This document shows positions 1 to 10,946 of a stretch of DNA of 37,364 bases, one piece after another. The notes beneath the pieces are model-generated. The model had not been told where the DNA came from. It saw only the letters and a list, made by a program, of their open reading frames with translations, and searched no databases. The stretch comes from Schoenoplectus triqueter (lineage: Eukaryota; Streptophyta; Magnoliopsida; Poales; Cyperaceae), in assembly GCA_964058805.1 (NCBI GenBank), contig CAXKVV010002022.1, positions 1 through 37,364 on the forward strand. Reading direction: 5' to 3'. A program made the translations under genes and the position numbers. The stretch's first letter is position 1, and the number at the start of each line of letters is the position of its first letter.

Positions 1-726
1 TTATGATTATGGTTATATTATTATGATTATGACTATAATAATTATTATCATGATTATGATTATGATTATTATCTTATTAAAATTATGATTACTTATTATT
101 ATTATTATTATATTATTATAATTATAATTATAATTTATTATTATTATTATTATATTACTATATTATGATTATGTTTAAATTTTTTTTATATTACTATTAT
201 AATATTATTATTTATTATGATTATTTTTTATTATTTTATTATGTTGTATTATATTATTATATGTTAATTATAGTTATGATTAATTTATTATTATATTATT
301 ATAATTATAATTATTTATAATTATTTTTATGATTATGATTATATTTTTATTATTATATTATTATGATTATGATTATGGTTATATAATTATGATTGTAATC
401 ATAATTTTTTATTATTATATTATTATATTATGATAATGTTTATATTTTTATTATATTATTATTATAATATTATTATTTATTATGATTATTTTTATTACTT
501 TTATTATTATTATTATCTTACTATTATGATTATTATTTTACTATTATTATTATTATTATTATCATCATCATTATTAGTATCATAATTATTCATATTTTAA
601 TTATTCTGAGTAACAATTGCCAAACGATATTTTCACTCTTCTGAATAGTCAAGAATACCACTCTTCCAAAAAAAATACTATTCTATCACTCTTCCAAATC
701 TATTCCTTGATTTACCAAACAAACCC
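1..726 (+). mobile_element. AT-repeat Harbinger-like element, copy 1 (left end outside window)
   Basis: The first 600 bases are degenerate ATT/ATG low-complexity sequence. They match the interior of the element at 14687..16161, including a shared stretch with GACTATAAT followed by ATTATCATGATTATG. Bases about 600-726 match that element's unique right end (GCCAAACGATATTTTC and later blocks) and finish ...TTTACCAAACAAACCC. Its reverse complement, GGGTTTGTTTGG, has the GGG(N3)GTTTGG form typical of PIF/Harbinger (Tourist-like) termini. No coding capacity is visible. The left end lies outside the window, so the length and target duplication are unknown. Confidence 0.6.
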
Positions 727-806
727 ATAGAGTTTATAGGTCTCGCCTCATAGATCCAATCCGATCGATTTTTTAAAAAAATCAGTTTTTATTCGACCCT
801 TATAAA

Positions 807-1480
807 TTTGACCCGACTCTTTTTAATAGTAAAAGATGAATTTTTCAAAGGTCGAACTGAATATTTAAAAAATAAACCTTTGACCTGACCATTTTCGACC
901 CTTACCTGACCCTTCTAAAAAAATATAATTTAATATTATTATACAAATATAAATTAATATTAAAAAAACTTAATGACCAATATATATAGAGTAAAGATAC
1001 CGTGAGTTTAAGCTTACAGAGGCCTTCCGTGAGTTTAACTAAAAAATTATATCAAATTATCTCTAAATTTTAATTTATCATGCTCATTAAATTCTTTATA
1101 TGAAATAATTATGGGATAAAAAAATTTGGAGTGTGTTGAGATTTTTAAATCATATTTTTTTATTTTTAAAAATAATGTTCAACTCACGGAAGGCCTCTGT
1201 GAGCATGATAAATTAAAATTTGAAGATGATTTGATATACTTTTTGAGTTAAACTCACGGAAGGCCTCTGTGAGCTTAAGCTCACGGTATCTTTACTCTAT
1301 ATATAATTGGTCATTAAGTTTTTTAATATTAATTTGTATTTGTATAATAATATGAAATTATATTTTTGTAGAAGGGTCAGATAAGGGTCGGAAATGGTCA
1401 GGTCAAAGGTTTATTTTTTAAAGATCGAGTTCGACCTTTGAGAAATTCATCGATTACTATTAAAAAGAGTCAGGTCAAAC
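807..1480. repeat. Large inverted repeat (palindrome), arms about 280 bp
   Basis: The arm 807..1087 is closely matched, by eye over 90%, by the reverse complement of 1201..1480, around a loop of about 113 bases. Landmarks in both arms are CTCTTTTTAATAGTAA, CCTTTGACCTGACCATTT, ACTTAATGACCAAT and AGAGTAAAGATACCGTGAG. The inner part of each arm is the CTCACGGA-type repeat and the outer part is different flanking DNA. The palindrome is therefore an inverted duplication larger than the inner MITE-like unit (about 996..1303). Confidence 0.75.
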
Positions 1481-2599
1481 TTATTTGGAGTGTTTTGAGA
1501 TTTTTAAATCATAATTTTATATTTGTAAAAATAATGTTCAAACATGAATTATTTTATTATTATTTTTAGAGCTAATTTTCAAAAATTAGAAATCATGTAT
1601 TAAAAAGCTCAAAACACTTCAAATTTTTGCATCCTACAAGATTTTCATATAAAGAATTTAATGAGCATAATAAATTAAAATTTGGAGATGAGTTTTATAT
1701 ATTTTTTGAGTTAAGCTCACGGAGGCCTTCCGTTAGCTTAACTCAAAAAGTATATCAAATCATCTTTAAATTTTAATTTATGATGCTCATTAAATTCTTT
1801 ATATGAAAATATTATGGGATGCAAAAAAAAATAGAGTATTTTGAGCCTTTTAAATCATGATTTTAATTTTTGAAAATCAGCTCTAAAAATAATAATAAGA
1901 TATTCAATATTTCAACACCATTTTAAAAAATTAAAAATGGTGACTTAAAAACCTCAAAACAATCTAATTTTTTTTGCATCCCATAAGGATTTCATATAAA
2001 AAATTTAATTAGTATGATAAATTAAAATTTAGAGATGACTTTTTGAGTTAAGCTCACGGAGATTTTCTGTAACCTTAACTCAAAAAGTATATCAAATCGT
2101 CTTCAAATTTTAATTTATCATACTCATTAAATTCTTTGTATAAAAATTTGGAGTATTTTGAACTCTTTAAGTCATATTTTTTTTTATTTTTGAAAATCAT
2201 CTATAATAATAACATATTCAATCTTGAACATCATTATAAAAAATTAAAAATGATGACTTAAAAAACTAAAAAAATGTCAAATTTTTGCATCGCACAAGAT
2301 TTTCATATAAAGAATTTAAGGAGAATAATAAATTAAAATTTAAGGGACTAATATATATATATATTCAATACTTGAACATCAGCTCTAAAAATAATAATAA
2401 TATATTCAATACTTGAACATCATTTTCAAAAATTAAAAACTGCGACTTAAAAAGCTCAAAACGCTCCAAATTTTTGCATCCCATGAGATTTTCATATAAA
2501 AAATTTAATGAGAATGATAAATTAAAATTTCAAGATGATTTAATATGTTTTTTGAGTTAAGCTCACGGAAGGCCTCCGTGAGCTTAAGCTCACGCTATC

Positions 2600-2600
<1 letters not shown>
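1481..2600. repeat. Array of hairpin-centred AT-rich repeats
   Basis: Near-palindromic cores built on TTAAGCTCACGGA and TCCGTGAGCTTAA recur at about 1709-1743, 2046-2080 and 2554-2595; the same sequence occurs in the palindrome at 1018-1040 and 1250-1285. Each core is flanked by a mirrored arm (TCAAAAAGTATATCAAATCAT, then AATTTTAATTTAT, CTCATTAAATTC, TTTGCATCCCAT and TTTTGAGC blocks). The first two cores are 337 bp apart and the third follows after 508 bp. The array looks like foldback/MITE units inserted in or duplicated beside each other. No ORF is supported. Confidence 0.65.

Positions 2601-2662
<62 letters not shown>
2601..2662. repeat. (CT)n followed by (TA)n microsatellite
   Basis: About 14 CT dinucleotides run directly into about 16 TA dinucleotides immediately after the last CTCACG-type terminus. 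The compound microsatellite sits at the edge of the hairpin array. Confidence 0.95.
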
Positions 2663-2666
<4 letters not shown>

Positions 2667-3669
2667 TCCCTTACCCTGTCTTTACCTACCTTTAGAGCTC
2701 GAAAGATTTAGTAAATGTTGAGCTTTTCAAGAGCCGGACTTATCCCTTAAAAATCAAGCTCTTTAAATTCGACCTTCTGAAAACCTTTATCAAACCTGTC
2801 TCTTACCCGATCCCACATAGATCCGCTAGACCAGTTCTCAAAAAACTCGACCCAACCCTTGAGAATGATGCCTACCCTCTCACATCTCTCTCTTTTTTGA
2901 AAGTTTGATAGCAGCTGCTTTCTCTCTCTCTCATTTTTTTTTCTCCATGACGATGGTGTGAGGAACCTCGATCGCATTCCAACATTCTCAACACCCTCAC
3001 TATTGGCCTACCGCCTCCATCATGTACCCTCTCTTCCATTTGATTCAATTCCATCTCCATCAAAAGAGAGCTCATTAATATGTACAAATGTGTTCCTATT
3101 AATACTAATGAAAGAAATGTTATAAAAGCTAACAATTTTTGTTGTCATTTTTCTTATCACAATCATATATTTATATGAATTTTTCATTAGTAGGCTTACA
3201 ATTTTTGAGAAATATGATTTTAATCTTGCAGCGAAGCGTGGGTCATGATCCTAGTATATTGGAAACTTGTGTGGCTTTTGGCTTCGTTATAGACTATAGA
3301 GTAACCGGAGAAATAACGGTTTCTGGCTTTTGGTACTTGATATTTTAGAATAACGGTTGGATTATTGGACGTAATAATTCCGAATTGAAAATCATATTTA
3401 CATTCATATCCGAAAAAATATTTGAATTATTATCCGATAATTATCTAAGTCTATATCTGAATGTGATAACTATTGTAATCTCAATATCTTTTTAAAATTT
3501 AGATATTTCTTCAAGATTCATTATATACTTTTAATTAAATTTTGTTACATATTACAAATTTAATTAAATATATAGCTAATTACACTGCTATCCATATATA
3601 TTCGATTCGTTTTCACCGCAGCCTAAGGAGTAATGAGCCTATTTTATAATAAAAAAATCTTTATCAAAG
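2663..3669. other. Noncoding AT-rich stretch with a possible Helitron terminus
   Basis: No convincing gene is seen. The short open frames here are low-complexity readings of CT-rich or AT-rich DNA. The only structured signal is the Helitron-like end annotated separately at about 3229-3255. Confidence 0.5.
3229..3255 (+). mobile_element. Possible Helitron 3' terminus
   Basis: The sequence TGCAGCGAAGCGTGGGTCAT is followed by GATCCTAGT. Plant Helitrons characteristically end in a GC-rich GCGAAGCGYGGG stretch, about ten bases, then CTRR followed by a host T; CTAG-T at 3251-3255 fits. No 5' TC end, Rep or helicase sequence was found, so only the end can be proposed. A chance match is possible. 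Confidence 0.4.
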
Positions 3670-3677
3670 CCGAAGGC

Positions 3678-4065
3678 TAGGGGTGTAAATTATTGTCCCG
3701 ACCCGACATGATTTGATAGATAAATGAGTTGGATATGAATTTATTTTTTTTACCTGAATCGGGTTCGGGTCAATCCAACCCGATTAATTATATTTTTTCA
3801 ACTAATTTTGTGATTTAGTACTAATTAAAACCTAAATATACACTAATTATATACTAATTAATATTAATTATAAATTAATTAATATTTTAATTCTTAAAAT
3901 TATATGAAAATAATTAATAAATATTTAATTATTTTACACGGATCGGATCAAGTCGGGTATGATCAAGATTTTTTGACCCGAATTTAATCGGGTCGGGTTC
4001 AGGTTGGGTAAAAAAAATATAATAATATGAGCGATGCGAATCCGACATGACCCATTGACACCCTA
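3678..4065 (+). mobile_element. hAT-type MITE with perfect 8-bp target duplication
   Basis: The element begins TAGGGGTGTAAATTATTG and ends CATTGACACCCTA, so the ends are inverted repeats of TAGGGGTGTCAAT type. It is bracketed by the identical octamer CCGAAGGC (3670-3677 and 4066-4073), the 8-bp duplication expected of hAT superfamily insertion. The interior has GGGTCGGGTTC-like subterminal blocks around an AT-rich core with ATTAATTA repeats. At 388 bp it cannot encode a transposase. Confidence 0.85.
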
Positions 4066-4217
4066 CCGAAGGCCCATTCAGCGTTTAGGGTCTAAAGAAA
4101 GTAAAAATAAAATTACATTTTACAACTGATTCGACCTAAACATTGCACACCACCACCACCTAAATTTTTTTCCAAAAAGAAAAAAATAAAATAATGTTCT
4201 TTTTTGTGCAGATCAGT

Positions 4218-4655
4218 TAGGGGTGTTAGTTGTCGACCCAACTTGATCCGGCCTGAATCCAACCTGAACCCAATCCGATTCGAAACCGACCCGACCCGAC
4301 ATGATCCGAAAATAAATGGGTCGGGTATGGGTTTAATTTTTTTGACCCATATTGGATCGGGCTCGGGTCAACCCGACCCAACCCAATTAATTATGTTTTT
4401 TAAGTAATATTATGATTTAGTACTAATTAAAAATTAAATATACACTACTTATATATTAATTAAAATTAATTATAAATTAATTAATATTTAATTACTTAAA
4501 ATTATACAAAATTAATTAATAAATATTTAATTATTTCAAATGGGTCGGGTCGGATATGAGTTAAAAATTTTTAATCCAAATTTAATCGGTTCAAATTTGA
4601 ATCAGATCAAGAGAAATAATAATATAATGTGACTTGATCTGCATCGACACCTTCA
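4218..4655 (+). mobile_element. hAT-type MITE, second copy, more diverged
   Basis: Same family and orientation as the element 150 bp upstream: it begins TAGGGGTGTTAG, has subterminal GACCCGACCCGAC and GGTCGGGT blocks and a shared AT-rich core (GATTTAGTACTAATTAA), and ends near CATCGACACCTTCA. The flanking octamers AGATCAGT (4210-4217) and AGATCAAG (4656-4663) match at six of eight positions, consistent with an aged target duplication. Confidence 0.75.
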
Positions 4656-5078
4656 AGATCAAGAATTTATATCCTATGGAGTACTCTAAAGTACCTGCCC
4701 TAAAAAATAATCTAGTAAATTCACATGAGTAAAATAATCTAGTGAATTCACATGAGTACGTACTACCCGCTACAGTGTCGTATTATTTATAGTATAACAA
4801 ATCTGCTCATTTGTTCATCTGAAGTGACTGCGCACCTAAGATATTCACTCCAAGATCAGCCCTTATTATCATTTTAAGGTACGTATGGAGTTTGATCCTA
4901 AATTCCGAAAAAAATGCAGCATCCCCATAGCAGACTTAGCAACAATCAGTAGCTATGGCTTTTCTCAAAAAAGAAAAAAAAACAGTAGCTATGGCGAAGT
5001 TTTACAATAAATATCATAAATAAAAAATCAAATTGAGTATGGTACTGCACCTGTTGTACTAATAACTATAACCATTAT
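4656..5078. other. Noncoding spacer
   Basis: No ORF, RNA gene or inverted-repeat element was recognised. A short local duplication is visible (AATCTAGT.AATTCACATGAGTA at about 4708-4757), as is a repeated CAGTAGCTATGGC at about 4946-4995. Confidence 0.5.
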
Positions 5079-6897
5079 TACAACAACAACAACAAAGTCT
5101 TTAATCCCAAATAAATTGGGGTAGGCTAGAAATGAAACTCAATCAGAAAACATAAGATCAAAGATCTCAAATATCAGTAATAATAATGAATATGATGGAA
5201 AAAGGAAATAAATAAATAAAATAATAATAATAATATATAAATAAAGATGATAATGATAGTGATAATATGCTAATAATAGTAGTAATAATAACAATAATAA
5301 TAATAGTACAATAAACCTCTATTATAAAATTTATTTCTAAATCCTAAAATTCTATTTTAAAACCTAATTCTAAATTTTAAATTCTAAAATCCTATCTAAA
5401 CCTCTATTTCTAAATTCTAAATCCTAAAATCCTAAAATCCTAAAAAAATCTAAGAATATGAAGCCTATAATTCTACTATTAGACTCTAACTCTTAAATCA
5501 TAGTTCAGGTACATGAATCGCTTTCTTCCACGCACTCCTATCAAAAACAAGCTCTTTAGGTATATTTCATTCCTTCAAATCTCTTTTTATTGCTTCCTCC
5601 CATGTTAGTCTCGGTCGACCTCTTCTTCTTTTTGTATTTTCAGGACGACTTAAAATACCGCTGCGTACTGATGCTTCAGGAGGTCTTCGTTGGATATGAC
5701 CAAACCATCACAAACGATATTTGACTAGCTTCTCTTGAATTAGTGCTACTCCAAGTTTGTCTCTAATATCATCATTTCTGATTCGATCTTTCCTTGTGTG
5801 GCCACATATCCAACGTAATATCCGCATTTCAGCTACACTCATCTTCTGGATGTGTTGTCCTTTTGTAGCCTAACATTCTGCGCCATACAACATCGCGGGT
5901 CTAATCACCATCTTGTAGAACTTGCATTTTAGTTTGTTTGGGACCTTCTTATCACAAAGAACACCAGATGCTTGTCTCCATTTTACCCATCCAGCTCTTA
6001 TTATATGACTAACATGTTCATCGATCTCTCCTTCACTCTGCAACATCGATCTCAAATACCGAAATGTGTCATTCATGGGTACTACTCGTCCATCCAAACT
6101 AACATCTCCGTCATTTAAGTTTTCCCCGCTGAACTGACACCTCATATATTCAGTTTTTGTCCTAAGTCTAAAACCTTTCGATTATAAAGTTTGTCTCCAC
6201 AACTCTAGTTTCTGATTGACTCCAATTCTGCTTTCGTCAATCAGCACCACATCATCAGTAAAGAACATACACCAAGGAATATCTTCTTGTATGTCATTTG
6301 TGATCTCATCCATCACTAAGGTGAAAAATATATGGACTCAATGCTGACCCTTGATGTAATTCTATCTTAATAGAAAATGTATCGGATTCGCCGTTACATG
6401 CTCTGACACAAGTTACAATATTTGTGTACATATCCTTAATAAGGGTAACGTACTTTGTTGGAACTAGTTTCCTTTTGAGCGCTCACCACATGATATTTCT
6501 TAGAATTTTATCATACGCTTTCTCTAAATCAATAAATATCATATGTAGGTCTTTCTTCTGTTCTCGATGTCTCTTCATAAGTTGTCTTATCAAGAAAATT
6601 ACCTCCATAGTGGACCTCCCAAGCATAAAACCAAACTAATTTTTAAAGATAGTTGTCAGTTTTCTTAAACGGTGCTCGATCACTCTCTCCCCTTTATGGT
6701 ATGACTCATGAGCTTAATTCCTCTGTAATTAGTACAACTTTGAATATCTCCTTTATTCTTGAAAATTGGTACTAATATACTTCTTCTCCACTCATCAGAC
6801 ATTTTATTGGACCGAAAAATGATATTAAATAGTTTAGTGAGCCACACTATTACTATATCTCTGAAATATGTATCTGCTGATGATACATATGGCATGT
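5079..6897 (-). mobile_element. RTE-type LINE, 5'-truncated and decayed
   Basis: Read on the minus strand this is the C-terminal half of a plant RTE-clade non-LTR retrotransposon polyprotein. In order it shows the reverse transcriptase block DEWRRSILVPIFKNKGD with NYRGIKLMSHT (about 6680-6850), ALSP..F.LVMDEIT, the catalytic block MFFTDDVVLIDES (about 6235-6275, FTDD in place of the usual FADD), then [18 protein letters not shown] and [14 protein letters not shown] (about 5870-6145), and a tail with MRILRWICGHTRKD, LVKYRLWWFGHIQRRP and KRRRGRPRLTWEEA (about 5580-5860). The 3' end at the low-coordinate edge is a (TTG)n tail, typical of plant RTEs. Stops and frame changes interrupt the reading and the endonuclease half is absent, so it is inactive. 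A degenerate CTAAAATC-rich stretch at about 5390-5450 lies in its 3' region. Confidence 0.85.
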
Positions 6898-7350
6898 AAT
6901 TAAATAAATGATCGGTTTTTGGTATACCAAATCGGTTGCATAAAAGTTTCCGACCTGTAGTAATTGGGTTAAATTAACTTTATGAAAGTTTTGTCAAATA
7001 GTGGAATGCAACTGTGGATGGGAGGCAAATGGTTGTCACAAAATATTATTTTTTTCCCCCAATGAAACAAAGATAGGGATGTATGACAATATTGATGAAC
7101 TCTCGTGCATTGGAGAAAATCTCTAGAATCAAGGACTTGCCAATTGATTTTTAAAGAAATAAAGAAGCAAATCCATTCTATATTACTGCCAAATCAATTC
7201 AAAAATCAAGTTCAAATATTATGCAGATCCATTCCATACTATTACCAATTATCGATGCAGAAAAATTAAGTTCAGATATACAGTCTACCCAAAGAAAGAT
7301 ATACAGCCTATCCAAAAAAGATTCATATAAATCTCCCTCAAATAACTTCT
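6898..7350. other. Upstream region of the inhibitor gene
   Basis: No coding signal or recognisable mobile element. It lies between the truncated LINE and the TATA box of the gene at 7419 and presumably holds its upstream control sequences. A local repeat is visible: AAGAAAGATATACAG and similar blocks around 7262-7320. Confidence 0.4.
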
Positions 7351-7358
7351 ATATAAGA
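7351..7358 (+). promoter_or_regulatory. TATA box of the inhibitor gene
   Basis: TATATAAG lies 61 bases before the start codon at 7419. A start of transcription about 30 bases downstream would give a short 5' UTR of roughly 35-40 bases, normal for this gene class. Confidence 0.6.
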
Positions 7359-7418
7359 AACAATGACGGAGATCATAGAATTTGAAAACTTTAAACATAC
7401 AATACCATTCTATCAACC

Positions 7419-7955
7419 ATGGCAGTTGTTTCCCTTTCATTTATGCTCATGTTTCTTGTGTCCATTGTTTCCATACCACATTTCATCGATGCTTCTTCTG
7501 TAACTGATGCCTGTACGAAAGCAGCTGCTAGCAGTCCAACAATAAATCGCGACTTCTGTGTGGCATCCTTACAAGCAGACCCGAAGAGCGGGTCCGCCAA
7601 CGTTGTTGGTCTTGCGCAAATAGCTACAGATCTTACTTCCAAAAATGCAACTAGCACAAAGGCAAAGATACAAAATCTTCTTTCAAATCCAGGAAATGGC
7701 AATAGTAATATAAAGCCTGAGCTAAGCACCTGCCATGATTTGTACTCCGAAATGATCGGTCATCTCTCTGACGCTGCTAGCGCTATTAGCTCTTTTCATT
7801 ATGATGATGCCAAGACGTACCTTAGTGCAGCTCTTGATGCACCGAGTGATTGTGAGGATGCATTCTCTGAAAAAGGCACCAGCTCTGTTTTGTCTAAGGA
7901 GAATGCAAATGCAACGCAACTCTCTGCAATTGCTCTTGCTCTCCTTAATATATAA
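7419..7955 (+). CDS. Invertase/pectin methylesterase inhibitor family protein (secreted)
   Basis: This intronless 178-residue ORF has the complete architecture of the plant invertase/PME inhibitor (PMEI) domain family, whose members bind and block either acid invertases or pectin methylesterases in the cell wall or vacuole. Residues 1-25 form a hydrophobic signal peptide ending HFIDA, with likely cleavage before SS. The mature part has the four conserved cysteines that make the family's two disulfides: C32 (DACTKAA), C47 (DFCVASL), C105 (STCHDLY) and C145 (SDCEDAF). The spacing and the Y..A..YL.AAL..P block before C145 fit the four-helix bundle. The length is typical. The ATG is preceded by CAACC and followed by G, a good plant start context, and a TATA box lies upstream. 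The short linker and NPGNGNSNIKPELSTC segment resemble the invertase-inhibitor/Pla a 1-like branch more than classic PMEIs. Which enzyme it inhibits cannot be decided from sequence. No damage is seen. Confidence 0.9.
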   Translation: MAVVSLSFMLMFLVSIVSIPHFIDASSVTDACTKAAASSPTINRDFCVASLQADPKSGSANVVGLAQIATDLTSKNATSTKAKIQNLLSNPGNGNSNIKPELSTCHDLYSEMIGHLSDAASAISSFHYDDAKTYLSAALDAPSDCEDAFSEKGTSSVLSKENANATQLSAIALALLNI

Positions 7956-8045
7956 TTTAATTTTTTTTCCCAGGAAATGAGGGTTGCGTTGTTGATGGTA
8001 GTTTATCTATTGATGTATCTTAGTTAGGTAATCTAAACTATAAGT

Positions 8046-8051
8046 AATAAA
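8046..8051 (+). terminator. Candidate poly(A) signal of the inhibitor gene
   Basis: AATAAA lies about 90 bases past the stop codon at 7955, a normal distance for a plant 3' UTR. Confidence 0.35.
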
Positions 8052-9540
8052 GATGTGCTGAAACATAAAAGGAGTAAAAGTTTGCAAGAGTTTTTTTTCT
8101 TGTTTTTTCTCTGGAATGATGACTTCTGAGATAATAACCTGCAATTGAATATCAGATAATGAGAGGCAGTAATTTAGTATGATATTTATCATGCCCTATG
8201 GAATATTGTGGCAGCAGAATACTGAGCATAATTCTGTCATTCGTGCCTTCTAGATCTCACACACACTACAAGTAAAAACTCAGGGGTTATCTTTGTTCTC
8301 CGATAAGAGACATTTCATCAAACAACTTACATGCGTGTACAAGTGCAAGCGGCTTTGTCGCTTTGACGAGTGGTTTACGAAGACACCAAACACCATACAA
8401 ACTAACACAAATTCAGACAGCACAAGGGCAGGGGTGGAGACAAGGGGGACCGGGGAGAGTGCATGGCTGCCTGCACAAAGGTCGATGCGAATTCGCAAGA
8501 ATTTTCTAAACAGGAAATATCATGCTAAATTGGTAGACACATTTTATGTTTTTTACTCTCTTTTCCTTGCGGTTGCAAGTAACCCAAGAAATCTAGCCGA
8601 TTGGGCCTTCCTTAATATGTGCCTAGATCCAACAAAAGGAAATGTGTTCGTTAGTTTTATCAGCCTGTATAAAACCGTGCTTCAACGATTGTCATGGACC
8701 CATGGTCTAGTCATAAACCAAGAGTTGCTTTTTCAATTCTGCTGAGCGGAGCAGCTAGCTCTGATTACACTAAAATTACTGTTTCTACTATCAAATCTTG
8801 TTAAGAGATTATTACCAAAATCTTATTTTTCGGAAGCAGCAGCCAGTGGGAACGAATATCGAGGTATTAGTTCATATTCAGTTGCAAATTCACCTATATA
8901 TCGCAACCAGATTTTTTATTGAACTCCAAATATTTAATAAAATACTTGTATATTTGTCCGTGCTTTGCTATAAATGATTTATATATTATAGTTTTTCTAC
9001 ATTAAAATTTAAAAATATCATAATGTTCTAATAATTAATATGACAATAAATAATCTAAGAAGCAAATACAATTAATCAATTATTTTTATTCAGTAACCAT
9101 AGTTCTCTTAAAAAATATATATAATTAAATTTTAAATTTGATAAATTTTTCAACAAGGTATTATTTTTTAGGAAAGATAACATCAATTGTATGATTTTTA
9201 ATGTAGTGCATGTATTATGAATTTAATAAAGATTTAATATCCTCATTATAATATATCACGTCATAAAAAATCTCTAATATATCTAACGATTCAAGTTCTC
9301 TTAAAAAAAATAATGAATGAATTTCAATCAATTTTGTCTGTTATTGGATCAGGACGCTTAGTAAGGAGCAGAGATTAGGCTGAAACAATATCGAATGAAT
9401 TATAAATTATTTTCTTTAAAGAACCGGATATGATCTTGGTTACATTATTAATTAGTATCTAGAATAACAATTATAGAAACAATTGAACCACATTAATGTA
9501 AAGAAAACATTGACACAGTTACACCTCTATAATAAAGAGT
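8052..9540. other. Intergenic region between inhibitor and H-protein genes
   Basis: This holds the 3' flanks of two convergent genes. A 150-codon open frame at 8293..8745 (+) resembles no family I recognise, lacks domain motifs and has a poor start context; I do not call it a gene. From about 8930 to 9540 the DNA is strongly AT-rich with no structure I can name. Confidence 0.4.
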
Positions 9541-9670
9541 AGTTTCTCCTTTTCATTGCTTAGGAGCAAATCTTGCATTAAACACATGTTGAGTTTCATT
9601 GAGACACAAGTAGAGAAAACAAGTCAAACTAAATGGAAAGAGAGAGATCCATTTCCAAGTTTTGTTTGCT

Positions 9671-10714
9671 CTAGTGAGCTGCATCTTCTTCTTCACAATG
9701 CTTCGTGTAGTTGCTTGAGTCCAGGAGAGAGTCAAGATCTGAAGCGTTGCTTGGTTTCACTTTTATCATCCACCCATCCTCGTAAGGACTTGCATTGATC
9801 TAAAAAAATGAGAGCATTTTACATTCAGAAAGGGATGGAGTTCATGCAAATATATGAATTATATCAAATGAATTCTTGTTACTTTCAATTGAAGTGCATG
9901 TTGATTCTCTTTCCATAAAACTGCAATTTCCTTCCAAGAAGAACCTAATACACAGCCTATTGTCCTAACATAAGACGAATTCCATGTATTCTGGTAGATA
10001 TGACAGTGCTTGTACTGGTAAAAAGAAATCACTGATACATGAGGCTGTTTCACATCTTATGAAGAGGGAAGTCATACAGAACGTTTCAGGGTTCTGCAGG
10101 GTTAAAGATAAAATTGGTATTGTAAAATAATAACTACCAGGCCAGGTGTCTCAGTAAGCTTAGAGTTGACTTCAATGACTTCACCAGAGACGGGGCAGTT
10201 GACATCACTTGTAGCCTTCACACTCTCCACCGCTCCAAATCCCTTCCCTTGAGAAACCGCCACACCCTTCTCTGGCAATTCCACAAACACCACCTCTCCT
10301 AGATGACCCTATTAATTAGTCATCAATCATATAAGTAATTAACATAATTTTGCATGAAGATGACAGGATTTTGTATAGAGGTTCAAAGAAGGTATAAAGT
10401 AAATGATAATAACCTGAGCATGGTCAGTGATACCAACAGTAGCCACAGAGCCCTCATGTTTCACCCACTCATGAGATTTTGTGTACTTGAGGCCATCTAG
10501 CACTGCAACATGAAACCATAAAAAGACAAAAATCATTCAGAATTGAACTGACTTTGGTAATTTTGGGTAATTAAAATAAGTAATGATGAAAGAAATTTCA
10601 TGGTTTACCAGTGGAGAAGCACCTAGAGAGGGCAGGGAAAGCAGTTAATTGGGTTCCACTACAAGAGATTTTGAGTGCATTGGCCGCTGAAGAAGCCCAA
10701 AGCTTTAATGCCAT
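9671..10714 (-). CDS. GCSH: Glycine cleavage system H protein, mitochondrial (4 exons)
   Basis: Coding exons, read on the minus strand, are 10714-10609, 10502-10414, 10308-10138 and 9799-9671. All introns are GT-AG (106, 105 and 338 bp), and the joined CDS of 495 nt gives 164 residues. H protein is the lipoyl carrier that shuttles the aminomethyl group between P, T and L proteins of the mitochondrial glycine decarboxylase complex, essential for photorespiration and one-carbon metabolism. Residues 1 to about 34 form a Ser/Ala/Leu-rich mitochondrial presequence with ALSRCFST near the probable cleavage region. The mature domain starts [14 protein letters not shown], continues VGITDHAQ and [13 protein letters not shown], and has the lipoyl-lysine at K96 in [10 protein letters not shown]. 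The C-terminus runs [13 protein letters not shown] to CEEEDAAH. The split valine codon at the exon 1/2 junction confirms the phase. Nothing is missing, and the gene looks functional. It is convergent with the inhibitor gene. Confidence 0.95.
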
Positions 10715-10900
10715 CTCCCTCTTGTTTAATTACCTCTAACTTATCCCCTCTTGTTTTTCTTCTCTCACCTTTTGCTCTCTGTAGCGAGAGAGAGTTGGCA
10801 CAGGCGGATAAAGGTGGGAAATTTTGAGTGGGACGTTATAGAATTGAGGGATGAGAAGGATGATGGATGAATGGATGTATTTGGATGATTGGCGGATATT
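10715..10900 (-). promoter_or_regulatory. 5' UTR/promoter-proximal region of GCSH
   Basis: On the minus strand the 80 bases before the ATG are purine-rich (AGAGAGCAAAAGGTGAGAGAAG and similar), typical of plant 5' UTRs. GATAAG lies at about 10740-10745 and GGATAAAG-type sequence is absent in this orientation; GATAA I-box motifs occur in light-responsive genes, which would suit a photorespiratory gene, but a single hexamer is weak evidence. No clear TATA box was identified. Confidence 0.3.
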
Positions 10901-10946
10901 CAAAACCTCATCCTTAACCTTTTGTGCCTTAAAATTGGGAAAAAAA

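Noticed and set aside
5390..5450. Telomere-like CCTAAA repeats
   Set aside because: The repeats are irregular CTAAAATC/CTAAATC variants in the RTE LINE 3' region, not the plant CCCTAAA unit in tandem.
7391..7919. Minus-strand frames opposite the inhibitor gene
   Set aside because: Antisense shadows of a well-supported CDS with signal peptide and four conserved cysteines.
8293..8745. 150-codon open frame downstream of the inhibitor gene
   Set aside because: No recognisable domain or homology, no signal or splice support, and it follows the inhibitor gene without its own promoter signal. Kept only as intergenic sequence.
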